Below, piece by piece: positions 35,580-44,017 of a stretch of 64,000 bases of DNA. The notes below the pieces were generated by a model. It saw nothing but the letters and a program-made list of their open reading frames with translations. It made no database searches and was not told the origin of the DNA. The position numbers and the translations under genes are program-made. Each line of letters begins with the position of its first letter. The stretch's first letter is position 1. This DNA is from Candidatus Obscuribacterales bacterium (lineage in GTDB: Bacteria; Cyanobacteriota; Vampirovibrionia; Obscuribacterales; Obscuribacteraceae). The DNA is taken from NCBI GenBank assembly GCA_019752635.1, contig JAIELX010000077.1:16474-80473 (forward strand), read 5' to 3'.

Positions 35580-36197
35580 TTAGTCGGCGAAGGCCTTCTC
35601 GATCAGCTCCTGCGCGGTCAGGTTCTCGATCTCGTCCACCGGGAGGGTATCGACGATGTCGAACTTCGCGCCGAGCTTGGTCAGCTCGTCGTCGAGGAAC
35701 TTGAGGAACGCGGTGGCTTCCTCATCCTTGCCGACCTGCACGAAGCTGACGGCCAGCTCGTCGTCGCTGTCGAGCTTATTGGCGGCCTCGACGATGACGT
35801 CGGCAACGGCCTTCTGATCGTCCGGAGCGCCGTCCGTCATGACGAACAGCACGGTGGACTTCGCCTGGCCGGCGGCCTTGCGGGCGAAGTAGGCGTCGAA
35901 CCGCCCCTTGAGCACCTTGGCCGTGTCGGTGCCACCGGCCGGCTGGTTCTCCTTGTAGATCGCGGCGATCTTGTCGCTACCAGCGGTCACGTTCTCGTAG
36001 GTCTTGACCTGACGGGCGAAGACAGCGACGGTGATGCCGTCCGGGTCGTGCGGGGTGACCGCGTTGGCCAGCCCTTCGAGGGTCTCACGACCGTAGTCCC
36101 AGCGGGACTTCTTGCCGCCGAGGCAGTCCTTGGTGCCCATGCTGCCGGACTTGTCGAGGATGAATTCCACGTCGAGGTTGGCCAGATTCACGCTCAT
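35580..36197 (-). CDS. vWA-domain protein, TerF/TerY-like, copy 3
   Basis: The ATG chosen (MSVNLANLDVEFILDKSGSM) has AAGGAG eight bases upstream, giving 205 residues; 26 upstream codons in frame lack conservation. MIDAS DKSGSM, PAGGTDT and MTDGAPDDQ are intact. Closest to copy 2, sharing YKE(V/N)QPAGGTDTAKV and a 205-207 length. It is the rightmost gene of the minus-strand Ter block, so the block promoter(s) should lie to its right. Confidence 0.88.
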   Translation of the reverse strand: MSVNLANLDVEFILDKSGSMGTKDCLGGKKSRWDYGRETLEGLANAVTPHDPDGITVAVFARQVKTYENVTAGSDKIAAIYKENQPAGGTDTAKVLKGRFDAYFARKAAGQAKSTVLFVMTDGAPDDQKAVADVIVEAANKLDSDDELAVSFVQVGKDEEATAFLKFLDDELTKLGAKFDIVDTLPVDEIENLTAQELIEKAFAD

Positions 36198-37138
36198 GTT
36201 TGCTCCTTGGCAGGTTAGCTTCTTTGCTAAGCCGCCGAATTGCCGTTGTGTGATGCGCGCATATACAGAAGACATGCGTGGACTTGCGCGCGGAAAGTCC
36301 TTGGTTCAACGCGAGCTAATGAAACGCAAGCAACCGCTACAGTCCCCCTTGATGCCCGCGTCCCGTAGGAAGCTGCTTATTGGGATGAATGTGACGGCTG
36401 AGTGGTTTTTAGAGGAATTTGCTCGCGCTGAAACGGGGGTTGAAAGAAGGCGGAATGAAACTACATTTGCCGGAACCCCAAAAACATCCGGCGAAGCCCG
36501 ATTGTAAAGTAGAGGCGTCTAAGGAACGCCTGACTTCACAGGTAAGTTGTCCATGCCGACAACCTAAACACGGCCGAAAACCGGGTTTTGACAGGCAACG
36601 TAATGTCCCCACTACTCACGTCTGCGCTGTTCGCGCGAAGTCGTGAGAGCAGGCTCTCGTTCCTATGTATGAACTTAACACCCAGAATACCTTGGTCCCG
36701 GATAATGTCAAGCGGGCAAGCCGGGATTCCAAGCGGATTTAATCTTGCCGCGACGCGCATCACGTTGACAACCGCGTGCGCCCCGGGGGAATCACGTAGT
36801 TGCAAAGGGTAAAGCTAAACACATGTAATTGCGACTGGTTCGTACTAAACATAATTGTCCGCAGCACTTTGCTACCCATGACTTACACCTGATCTAAATC
36901 CAGAAGAGACGAGAAACAAGAACTAAATCGCCCCCGGCACACAACCCGTTCACCCGATATTCTCGCTCCTGGGGACCACCCGCCCCGGCACACCTTCCGC
37001 TGTCCACAAGCGGAGTTGGCGCCATGGCATTGCAGTTACTTACTGAAATCGCGCCCGAACAGCCACACCGAGCTCTTCGAACGCAAGTCGTCACGAAGCG
37101 TTTTCCCGTCGGGAACGCTCTTGAAACTGGAGTTACAC
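36198..37138. other. Divergent promoter region of the Ter island
   Basis: About 940 bases between the minus block (vWA/TerB/TerC) and the plus block. A 63-codon plus frame from about 36455 (MKLHLPEPQKHPAKPDCK..., with CPC and H residues, AAGGCGGA before ATG) could be a small gene but is weak. GGCGT and ACGCC near 36514-36530 form a small hairpin. No confident promoter boxes. Confidence 0.35.
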
Positions 37139-37855
37139 ATGCTGGTCAACTACCCCTGGCATTCCAAGGTTTGGTTACTCGGATGCATAACGAACGGAGG
37201 GGCTGCCAAGCGCCTCCTGTATAAGGGCGAAATCGCTCTGAACCTCAACAAGCTCGGCAAGGCATCCGACTACTTCGCGCGAGCAGCACACTACGCCAGA
37301 CGCGCACGAAGCAAACACCTGGAAATGACCGCTGTCTATGCGGCAGCCCTGGTCGCCGAAGCCCAACAGCTCATGGAGCGGGCGAACCAATACATTTCCT
37401 ACGCGGCAACGCTGGCTGAGCCGTTCGCCAACGACGGCGACGAGAAGGCCGAGCAAGTGCTGGTTGAGAAGGAACGCATCCGCGAGCTAATGGTGATGCA
37501 GTTCGTCGAATCAAAGCTGAAGTGCGCCCGCATTGCCGGTCGCCTCGTGGACGCGCTAACCGATGCTGACGAGATCGGCTACCGCGCCCCCGAGAGCGTG
37601 AACGACAACAAGCTCTACCGGGAGGCACAAGAAGCAATCAACACGCAGCTGGGCTACCGCCACTGGCTCACCGCTCTGGTGATGGCCACAATGGCGATGG
37701 ACGCCGGCAGCGACGAGTGCGTGTCAATGCTACAGCGCGCCTACCACATCGCGCTGGAGTACCCGCAGAAGGCGAACTTCGTGTTGAGAGGCATACGCGC
37801 CAAGCTCAAGGACTTGGGCGCCGATGGCGAGGACTGGAAGTTGTGCGCAACATGA
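37139..37855 (+). CDS. All-helical TPR-like protein of the Ter island
   Basis: The ATG chosen has GGAG six bases upstream and begins MLVNYPWHSKVWLLG, giving 238 residues. It is almost entirely helical, with Ala-rich helix pairs (GEIALNLNKLGKASDYFARAAHYARRA, YAAALVAEAQQLMERANQY) suggesting TPR-like solenoid repeats. A charged central part (DEKAEQVLVEKERIRELMVM) is followed by helices ending VLRGIRAKLKDLG. No membrane segment. First plus-strand gene of the island; it may be an adaptor. Family not recognised. Confidence 0.7.
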   Translation: MLVNYPWHSKVWLLGCITNGGAAKRLLYKGEIALNLNKLGKASDYFARAAHYARRARSKHLEMTAVYAAALVAEAQQLMERANQYISYAATLAEPFANDGDEKAEQVLVEKERIRELMVMQFVESKLKCARIAGRLVDALTDADEIGYRAPESVNDNKLYREAQEAINTQLGYRHWLTALVMATMAMDAGSDECVSMLQRAYHIALEYPQKANFVLRGIRAKLKDLGADGEDWKLCAT

Positions 37856-37868
37856 ATGGCATGGAGGA

Positions 37869-37914
37869 GCGCAGCCCGACACGGCGAGGAGCCGTAAGGG
37901 CGAAGCGCCGCTCT
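37869..37914 (+). repeat. GC-rich intergenic repeat, copy C
   Basis: GCGCAGCCCGACACGGCGAG then GAGCCGTAAGGGCGAAGCGC; nearly identical to copy B at 33892. It starts 14 bases after the stop of the helical protein and is followed by the GGCTTGCCGACGAGCCGGAGCGC segment also seen near 20360. Confidence 0.6.
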
Positions 37915-38154
37915 AAGCCCAGGCAAGGAGGCTTGCCGACGAGCCGGAGCGCTGACAAACACATTCAGGGTTACTTCGTTAGTCCGTAACTCCGGACCTG
38001 CATTCCCTGTACTTTCAGTCGGCTGCCGCGACTGAAGCGTTCTTAAATCAGTCAGTCAAGTCGGGTCGCCATCGTAGGTGACTCGAGGTGTAACAAAAAC
38101 CGTCCCCTCGGGGGCCTGAACGGTTGGCCCGAGGCCGACCATTTGGAGATTCAC

Positions 38155-39117
38155 ATGACCGTTAAGATCATCGACGCGACCCTTCGTGAAGGAATGCAGG
38201 CTCCGGGCGTGAATTTCAACGCCGAGCAGAGCCTCTACATCGCTCGTGCCCTCGCCGCCATCGGAGTCGACATGGTGGAATGCGGGCATCCGCTCAAGTC
38301 CGCGGAGGAGATGGCTCGCGTTCGCGCGCTCACCGGGGGCAACCTCGGAATTCCCGTGCTGGCGCACTCCCGTGCCAAGCGCGAGGACATCGCTGCCGTC
38401 GCCGAGTCCGGTGCGCAGTGGGTCGGCGTTTTCGTCGGTATCAACCACACCACGCGCACGGCACGGCTTCGCAACTGCACCGTTGCGGACATCCTGGCAA
38501 TCATTCGCGACACGGTCGGCTACGCCAAGAGCCTCGGGTTGAAGGTGCGCTACACGGTGGAAGACGCCTCGCGCACCAGTATGCCCGAGCTGCAGCGCGC
38601 CTATGCCGAAGCGGTGGAAGCCGGTGCGGACCGCATCTGCTACGCCGACACGGTCGGGCTGCTGGAGCCGGGCGACATGAAGGCGGTGGTCAAACCGCTC
38701 AAGTTGCTCTTCCCCGCCACCGACCTCGAGATCCACATCCACGACGACCGCGGACTGGCAATGGCTTGCACGCTGGCTGCCATGGACGCCGGCGCTAACT
38801 GGATGTCCACCTCGGTGAACGGGCTGGGTGAGCGCTGCGGCATCACCGACACCCTGACGTTGCTCGCCAACATGCACCACCGGCTCATGCGCAAGATTCC
38901 CGAGCCCGGAGTGAACGCCCCGAGCCTGCGCCAGGTCAGCCAGATCGTAGCGGAGATGTCGGAGCAGCCGGTGGACGCCCGCCGTCCGGTTGGCGGCCAA
39001 CACGCGTTCACACACAAAGCGCGGCTGCACCGCCTCGCCATGGAACGCGACCGCGACGCCTACACCTGGATCAACCCCGACGTCGTCGGCGGCAACATCC
39101 AGCTCGTCGAGGACTAA
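38155..39117 (+). CDS. DRE-TIM (HMGL-like) aldolase/acyltransferase-type enzyme
   Basis: The ATG chosen has GGAG seven bases upstream, giving 320 residues. It has the DRE-TIM metallolyase signature: DATLREG near the N-terminus (D7, R11, E12), HIHDDRG for the metal-binding HxH near 200, and NGLGERCGITD. Relatives include isopropylmalate/homocitrate synthase, HMG-CoA lyase and 4-hydroxy-2-oxovalerate aldolase, all making or breaking a C-C bond next to a carbonyl with a divalent metal. The LeuA allosteric domain is absent, so it is not a complete leucine enzyme. Its place before three PRTases and a HAD phosphatase suggests a special pathway. Confidence 0.85.
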   Translation: MTVKIIDATLREGMQAPGVNFNAEQSLYIARALAAIGVDMVECGHPLKSAEEMARVRALTGGNLGIPVLAHSRAKREDIAAVAESGAQWVGVFVGINHTTRTARLRNCTVADILAIIRDTVGYAKSLGLKVRYTVEDASRTSMPELQRAYAEAVEAGADRICYADTVGLLEPGDMKAVVKPLKLLFPATDLEIHIHDDRGLAMACTLAAMDAGANWMSTSVNGLGERCGITDTLTLLANMHHRLMRKIPEPGVNAPSLRQVSQIVAEMSEQPVDARRPVGGQHAFTHKARLHRLAMERDRDAYTWINPDVVGGNIQLVED

Positions 39118-39131
39118 TGTAGCCAGTCAGG

Positions 39132-39172
39132 CGCTACCCCTCACGGCTCGTCGCCGTATCGGTCTGCCGCGC
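39132..39172 (-). repeat. GC-rich intergenic repeat, copy D (inverted)
   Basis: The reverse complement reads CCGATACGGCGACGAGCCGTGAGGGGTAGCG, matching copies B and C at most positions but in opposite orientation. It lies just after the DRE-TIM gene. Confidence 0.5.
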
Positions 39173-39213
39173 CTGACAGCCATCTTCCAGCTAGATTCAT
39201 GAACTCCGCGCGT

Positions 39214-39248
39214 GGCGAAGGGGCACCAGAGACAGTGCCCCCTTCGCC
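39214..39248 (+). terminator. Hairpin between DRE-TIM and PRTase genes
   Basis: GGCGAAGGGGCAC pairs with GTGCCCCCTTCGCC (one bulge) around CAGAGACA. It lies 26 bases before the PRTase_2 start, so it may limit read-through or act as an mRNA processing/attenuation element. Confidence 0.6.
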
Positions 39249-39273
39249 GCGACTAAGTGAGGAGCAACTAAAC

Positions 39274-40401
39274 ATGATTGATGGTAAGAACTACACACGA
39301 GAGCTGGGCGGAGGCGTGCTCAACGCCAGTCTGCGCAGTTCCGATTTTCCTGTCGATGCATTGTGCGACTTCGCCCTTCGGAACAATCCCAACCGCAAGC
39401 TGCTGGTGGTGTCGCGCGTGGCAGGTCGGCACCTGCCCGTGCGTCCCTCGCAGGCTGTCGCAGCGTTCGACGCCCTCGCGAACAAGATTCCCGCCGATCT
39501 GCCCGGGCCTGTCGTGGTGATCGGACTGGCCGAGTCCGCCATCGGATTGGGACACGGGGTCTACGAGTCCTACCAGCTACGCACCGGACGCACAGATCTG
39601 CTCTTCATCCACTCCAGCCGGCACAAGCTCGACTGCCCTGTTCTGGTCTACTTCGAAGAGGAACACAGCCACGCCACACAGGAATATCTCTACGCTCCGG
39701 TAAACGCCGACGACCAAGAGCTGTTGCGCAACGCCGCAACGGTGATCATCGTCGATGATGAACTGACCACCGGACGCACCATCCGCAACCTGGCTCACAC
39801 GCTGATGCGCTCGATGCCGAACATCCGGAACATCATTGTCGCCAATCTGACCGACTGGCGCAGCATGGAATGGGTGGAACAGTTCGAGCCAAGCATGCCG
39901 GCGCCAACAAAAGTGGTGTCGTTGCTTGAAGGCGAACTTAGCTTCAGAGGCGGTCCGGAAGTGGTGAAGATGCCGAAGCTGCTCGGCAACAATCAGTTCA
40001 AAGATGATTACTGCAGCGCGCACTTCGGTCGACGCGGGTTGCGGCAGTTGACACTGAAGAGCAAGCTGGTCGAGGACTGTGCCAGGGCAGCTCGAGGGCG
40101 CACGCTCGTGCTCGCGACCGAAGAGTTCGCTTACCCGCCGTTCGCGCTTGCACTGACGCTCGAGCAGCAAGGTCATGATGTGGTCTTCCAGTCCACATCC
40201 CGCACCCCGGTTATCGTCGGTCACGGCGCGATGCGATGCGCCATGACGTTCACAGATAACTACGGTGACAGCATCAACAACTTTTCCTACAACGTAGCGC
40301 CCGGTATGTACGACAGCGTGATCATCTGCCACGAGACGCCCGAGGGCACCGTGGACGAGTCGCTGGTTCGTGCGCTTGGTGCTAGAACAGTGAGGTTCTA
40401 A
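39274..40401 (+). CDS. Phosphoribosyltransferase of the PRTase_2-TRSP type
   Basis: The ATG chosen has GAGGAG 11 bases upstream; an earlier in-frame ATG would run through the hairpin. The 375-residue protein has an N-terminal PRTase domain (about 15-210) with the PRPP-binding motif VIIVDDELTTGRTI (D161, D162) and a C-terminal TRSP-type domain (about 270-375) with VVFQSTSRTPV and DNYGDSINNFSYNV. This pair is a hallmark of the biosynthetic module linked to Ter systems, where PRTases are predicted to join a base-like group to phosphoribose. Its stop overlaps the next start (TAATG), so translation is coupled. Confidence 0.85.
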   Translation: MIDGKNYTRELGGGVLNASLRSSDFPVDALCDFALRNNPNRKLLVVSRVAGRHLPVRPSQAVAAFDALANKIPADLPGPVVVIGLAESAIGLGHGVYESYQLRTGRTDLLFIHSSRHKLDCPVLVYFEEEHSHATQEYLYAPVNADDQELLRNAATVIIVDDELTTGRTIRNLAHTLMRSMPNIRNIIVANLTDWRSMEWVEQFEPSMPAPTKVVSLLEGELSFRGGPEVVKMPKLLGNNQFKDDYCSAHFGRRGLRQLTLKSKLVEDCARAARGRTLVLATEEFAYPPFALALTLEQQGHDVVFQSTSRTPVIVGHGAMRCAMTFTDNYGDSINNFSYNVAPGMYDSVIICHETPEGTVDESLVRALGARTVRF

Positions 40402-41459
40402 TGACGCAAGTGCAACACGGCTTCAACGGCTCGTACAACGAGGCTGACTGCCGCTTTCTGCTGACCGAGCTTCACGACACGGCAAACGGTGCGCCGCACT
40501 CCGGCGGGGAAGATGTGCCACCGCCGGGCTATTTCGCGCTCTATCACGGAGCGATGGACGCAAACTGCCGACGCGTCGCCAACGATGTGGCACGCCTGGC
40601 AGTTCACCTGCACGGCACCACCGCCCCCGGCAGCCCCGTCGTTCTGGCGAGCTTGGCTCGCGCCGGCACGCCGTTCGGTGCGCTGCTCGTGCGCGCGCTG
40701 CGCATTCTCGGGCGCACAGCCACTCACTACGGGGTCTCGCTGATCAAGAAGTACGGCGTCGACCCCGCCGCGCTGGACTACATCGTGCCTCGACACCCCG
40801 GTGCCAAGCTGTACTTCGTCGATGGTTGGACCGGCAAAGGCGGCATCTCGCGCGAACTGGCCCGGTCGGTGGCCGAGTACAACACGAGCCGCGGAACGCA
40901 GCTCACCGATAAGCTGACGGTTCTGGCGGACCTGGCCGGCACCTCCGGCATGGCGGTCACGACCGACGACTACATGGTGCCCTCGGCCGGCATCAACGCG
41001 CCGATGAACGGATTGATCTCCAAGACCTTCGGCGAGCATCCGCAAATGCCCGCCGGTAGCTTCCACGGCGCATACGTGCTGGAGAATCTGCGCGCTTGGG
41101 ACCTGTCCAATCACTTCATCGACACCGTCACTCTGGCGATGCGGGCGGCTTTGCGCCAGCCGCTTCGACTGGCAGCGCGCCCGATGGTCTGCGATGCGAT
41201 GCGCCGAGAAGCCCAGAATCGCTGCACCAATGCGTTGAAGCGGCTGATGGCACAGATCGGCACCGACAACGAAGACCTCGTGAAGCACGGCTACGCAGAG
41301 ACCGTGCGCGCGGTGCAACGTCGCCCGATGAAGAGCCTGCTGCTGCGCAATCCGTCGACGCCGCAGAACCTGCCTCTCATCGCGCTGGCGCTTTCGCTGA
41401 AGATGAGCATCATCGCCGCGCCGGAACTCGAATACGAGTGCGTAGGGATTTGCTTGTAG
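40401..41459 (+). CDS. StiP-type PRTase with C-terminal PELOTA-like domain, paralogue 1
   Basis: A 352-residue protein. The N-terminus (FNGSYNEADCRFLL) is typical of StiP/PRTase_1 proteins; the PRPP motif is LYFVDGWTGKG with D141. About 300-352 (RRPMKSLLLRNPS...LALSLKMSIIAAPELEYECVGICL) matches a PELOTA/L7Ae-type RNA-binding fold, the known partner of this PRTase. Similar proteins have been annotated as cysteine proteases (StiP) but the motif fits PRTase better. Translationally coupled to the gene before it. Confidence 0.85.
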   Translation: MTQVQHGFNGSYNEADCRFLLTELHDTANGAPHSGGEDVPPPGYFALYHGAMDANCRRVANDVARLAVHLHGTTAPGSPVVLASLARAGTPFGALLVRALRILGRTATHYGVSLIKKYGVDPAALDYIVPRHPGAKLYFVDGWTGKGGISRELARSVAEYNTSRGTQLTDKLTVLADLAGTSGMAVTTDDYMVPSAGINAPMNGLISKTFGEHPQMPAGSFHGAYVLENLRAWDLSNHFIDTVTLAMRAALRQPLRLAARPMVCDAMRREAQNRCTNALKRLMAQIGTDNEDLVKHGYAETVRAVQRRPMKSLLLRNPSTPQNLPLIALALSLKMSIIAAPELEYECVGICL

Positions 41460-41564
41460 GCGCTCAAAACAACTGCCTTCGGGCAACACTCAGCGAGACG
41501 GAATCTCGCACTTACCAGATTCAGCGCTGCAAATGCGCGATCACTTTTCGGAAGGAAAATGCTC

Positions 41565-42329
41565 ATGAATCCTCTGTACGTGATTGACCTGGACGACAAC
41601 ATCGGGCAGACGCTGAGAAACTGCCCGCCCGGCGAGACTCCGCTGGTGCCGATGTCCATCGACAAGGCAGGCAAGCCTCTGTGCTTCATGACCCCGAAAC
41701 AGCAAGAGATGTTCAAGCACCTGTCGCGTACCGGCATGCTGCTTCCCTGCACCGGACGCAATCGAGAGAAGTTCCGGCGCATGCTGCTCGCCTTCAACGG
41801 ATATGCCATCGTCGCTTACGGCGGGGCCATTCTCTTACCCGACGGCTCGTTTGAGCCGGGCTGGCGAAAGTTCGTTCAGAAGCAGGCAGCCGGCATCGCT
41901 CAGGACTTGAATCGCCTGCGCGACTCGGCCAAGCCGCTTGTCGATATGCTCGGCTACAAGATCGACGTCGAACTGCTCGGCGAAGACTTCGAGGAAGGGC
42001 AAACGACTCCGCTGTATGCCGAGGCGAAACTGCGCGGTGGCGATCACGCTCAGTTAGCGCATCTCGAGCGAGTGTGGAAAGACGTGCAACCGTCCGGGTG
42101 GAAGTTGCACCGTAACGGACACACCATGGCCGCGATGCCGTCCTTCCTCGGCAAAACCCCTGCTCTGCGCTACTTCCTGCAAGAAATCAACCCCGAGCGC
42201 GCCTTCACGGTGGGCATGGGTGACAGCACCACTGACGGTGACTTCATGGCACTGTGCGACTACGCCATGATGCCCGTTCGTTCCCAAATCTTCACCCTGC
42301 TCAAGGAGGCGATCGATGTTTCACGGTAG
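41565..42329 (+). CDS. HAD-superfamily phosphatase of the Ter biosynthetic module
   Basis: A 254-residue protein starting MNPLYVIDLDDNIGQ (an ATG two codons earlier is also possible; AAGGAAA lies upstream). DxD motif I is D8/D10 (IDLDDN), motif II around LLPCTGRNREKF and motif IV GMGDSTTDGDFMALC. The cap region (about 60-190) is of the Cof/SPP type. Probably removes a phosphate from a phosphoribosyl intermediate. Its last 14 bases overlap the next gene, with AAGGAGG inside it, showing tight coupling to the second PRTase. Confidence 0.85.
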   Translation: MNPLYVIDLDDNIGQTLRNCPPGETPLVPMSIDKAGKPLCFMTPKQQEMFKHLSRTGMLLPCTGRNREKFRRMLLAFNGYAIVAYGGAILLPDGSFEPGWRKFVQKQAAGIAQDLNRLRDSAKPLVDMLGYKIDVELLGEDFEEGQTTPLYAEAKLRGGDHAQLAHLERVWKDVQPSGWKLHRNGHTMAAMPSFLGKTPALRYFLQEINPERAFTVGMGDSTTDGDFMALCDYAMMPVRSQIFTLLKEAIDVSR

Positions 42330-43371
42330 TTATCATCCCGAAGACATTACCTTGCTCCTCGAGCCGGTGCCGGTCAGTAAGGCAAGCGGAACTGCTGCCG
42401 GCAAGGTAACGGCGGAGTATATCGCAGACACCGCTTACGAAGACCTGTTCCTCGACGCGGTGCGCGATAACGCCCCACGCTTGGCTCGTGACGTGGCGCA
42501 GCTGGCCCTGCACTTGCACCGCACTCAGGCGGGCGACATCACGCTCGTTACGCTGATTCGAGCGGGCACCCCGACCGGCGTGCTGCTGCAAAAGGCGCTG
42601 CGCCAACTCGGTCACCGCTCGACGCACTACAGCATCTCCGCCGTGCGAGACCGCGGCATCGACCCGATGGCGTTGGACTACATCCTCGACCGTCATAACG
42701 CCGACAGCGTCGTGTTCGTTGACGGCTGGACGGGCAAGGGCTTCATCGCACAGGAACTTGCCGAGTCGCTGGCTGTGTACAACGCGTCGCGCGGCACCGC
42801 CGTCCAGCCATCACTGGCGGTGCTGGCCGACCTTGCCGGGGTGGCTGGAATAGCCGCCAGTGGTGATGACTACCTCATCCCATTCTCGATGATGCTGGCT
42901 CCGGTATGCGGAATGATCGGAGGCTCGTTCCTCAACACAGATACGGCCGGCTTCGACCAGTGCCTGTACTTCGATGCAGGGGTCAACCGCGACCTGTCGC
43001 AGTGGTTCGTCGACTACGTTCACCGCCAGGTGTGCGCGGCGCTGCAAGCCCAAACCTCACTGGAATGGAACGATGCCCGGCGAACTGAGATGCGCGCGGT
43101 TTCCGACCGGTTCGTCGAGCAGTGCATCGAACGCTTCCGCTTGCCAGGCGGGCGCAATGCAGTGAAGCCCGGCATCTGCGAGGCCAATCGCGCGCTGCTC
43201 ACCCGCAACGTGCCGATGGCATTCCTGGTTCGCAATCCCGTCGAAGACGCGCGCGACCTGCGCAATCTCTGCCGGCTCGCCGGCGAGAAACGCGTCCCCG
43301 TTGTCCACTGGGCAGAAATGCCCTACCGTGCCGGCGTCGTTCTCAACCCGGCAGCGTCGACAGTGTTTTGA
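42316..43371 (+). CDS. StiP-type PRTase with C-terminal PELOTA-like domain, paralogue 2
   Basis: A 351-residue paralogue of the 40401 gene. PRPP motif VVFVDGWTGKGFIAQELAES; earlier block LIRAGTPTGVLLQKALRQLG matches LARAGTPFGALLVRALRILG of paralogue 1. The C-terminal PELOTA-like part (NVPMAFLVRNPVEDARDLRNL...VPVVHWAEMPYRAGVVL) is diverged. It lacks the region around paralogue 1 GGISRELARSVAEYN only in details, so both look active. Two copies suggest two successive or alternative glycosyl transfers. Strong AAGGAGG before the ATG. Confidence 0.85.
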   Translation: MFHGSYHPEDITLLLEPVPVSKASGTAAGKVTAEYIADTAYEDLFLDAVRDNAPRLARDVAQLALHLHRTQAGDITLVTLIRAGTPTGVLLQKALRQLGHRSTHYSISAVRDRGIDPMALDYILDRHNADSVVFVDGWTGKGFIAQELAESLAVYNASRGTAVQPSLAVLADLAGVAGIAASGDDYLIPFSMMLAPVCGMIGGSFLNTDTAGFDQCLYFDAGVNRDLSQWFVDYVHRQVCAALQAQTSLEWNDARRTEMRAVSDRFVEQCIERFRLPGGRNAVKPGICEANRALLTRNVPMAFLVRNPVEDARDLRNLCRLAGEKRVPVVHWAEMPYRAGVVLNPAASTVF

Positions 43372-43377
43372 TTCCAG

Positions 43378-43407
43378 ACCGGGAGCCGTGTCTATCACTG
43401 CCCCGGT
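43378..43407 (+). promoter_or_regulatory. Leader hairpin before two-TM paralogue 1
   Basis: ACCGGGaGCCGTG and CACTGCCCCGGT pair around TCTAT, preceded by TTGATTCCAG. Related hairpins with similar flanks precede paralogues 2 and 3. It also sits just after the PRTase stop, so it could be that operon's terminator. Confidence 0.5.
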
Positions 43408-43431
43408 TTCTCCATCCTTCATGGTGCATAG

Positions 43432-43860
43432 ATGAGCTACTACGCAAGTAAGACTGCTGCCGCCATTCTGCTCCTTCTTGGTTCGGCTGCGCTACTCTAC
43501 ACTCTGGTCGACGGCAACCCGGACCAAGGACAGCGCTTGCTCAATGGAGCGGCGGCACTCACACTCGCCACGCTATCAGGCGCGCTGCTGTTCTTCGGAG
43601 CGCAATTGCAAGCCACGGCTGCGGTCACTCGGCTGAGAACACGCATCGCCGACCTGGTCGAAGAGGCGAAGCCGGAATCGGAATCGTTGGGTCGCTACTA
43701 CGACGCCATGCTCGAAAGTGCGCAACTCAACCTCGACATCGCCGAAGCCAAAGTCGCCCATCGCGAGTGGTCCGCAGCCGAACACGGCGCCAATATGGGG
43801 CTGCAAAGCATTCAAAGCTACTGGGACGCTTTCGCCAAAACGAACGCCGATTCGCAGTAG
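43432..43860 (+). CDS. Two-TM Ter-island protein, paralogue 1
   Basis: A 142-residue protein with two membrane helices (about 7-25 and 38-57) joined by a short polar loop (DGNPDQGQRLLNG), then a cytoplasmic or periplasmic helical domain (about 60-142). The C-terminal domain has the family block YYDAMLESAQLNLDIAEAKVAHREW and LQSIQSYWDAF. Three paralogues follow in tandem. Family not recognised; position suggests it may present the PRTase-module product or sense membrane state. Confidence 0.75.
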   Translation: MSYYASKTAAAILLLLGSAALLYTLVDGNPDQGQRLLNGAAALTLATLSGALLFFGAQLQATAAVTRLRTRIADLVEEAKPESESLGRYYDAMLESAQLNLDIAEAKVAHREWSAAEHGANMGLQSIQSYWDAFAKTNADSQ

Positions 43861-43962
43861 CCGCCCGCCACCGCTTTCGGTGCCGCACTAAACAACAACG
43901 TCCCCCAATTCGCGGGGACCTCTTCGGAATCGTACAAAGACCGAGACCGGGTGTTGATTCCA

Positions 43963-43992
43963 GTCGGGGGCAGCATTGCCACTGTCCCCGAC
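43963..43992 (+). promoter_or_regulatory. Leader hairpin before two-TM paralogue 2
   Basis: GTCGGGGGCAG and CTGTCCCCGAC pair over 11 bp around CATTGCCA, then ACGGAGTGGCAAGAG leads into the ATG. The preceding GACCGGGTGTTGATTCC recurs before paralogue 3. Confidence 0.65.
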
Positions 43993-44017
43993 TTAACGTA
44001 AAACGGAGTGGCAAGAG

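Noticed and set aside
38056..39030. Minus-strand 324-residue frame opposite the DRE-TIM gene
   Set aside because: Shadow frame; the plus strand carries the catalytic motifs and the ribosome site.
39795..41459. StiP-type protein as a cysteine protease
   Set aside because: The VDGWTGKG loop fits a PRPP site and the neighbours are PRTase/HAD genes; I see no convincing protease triad.
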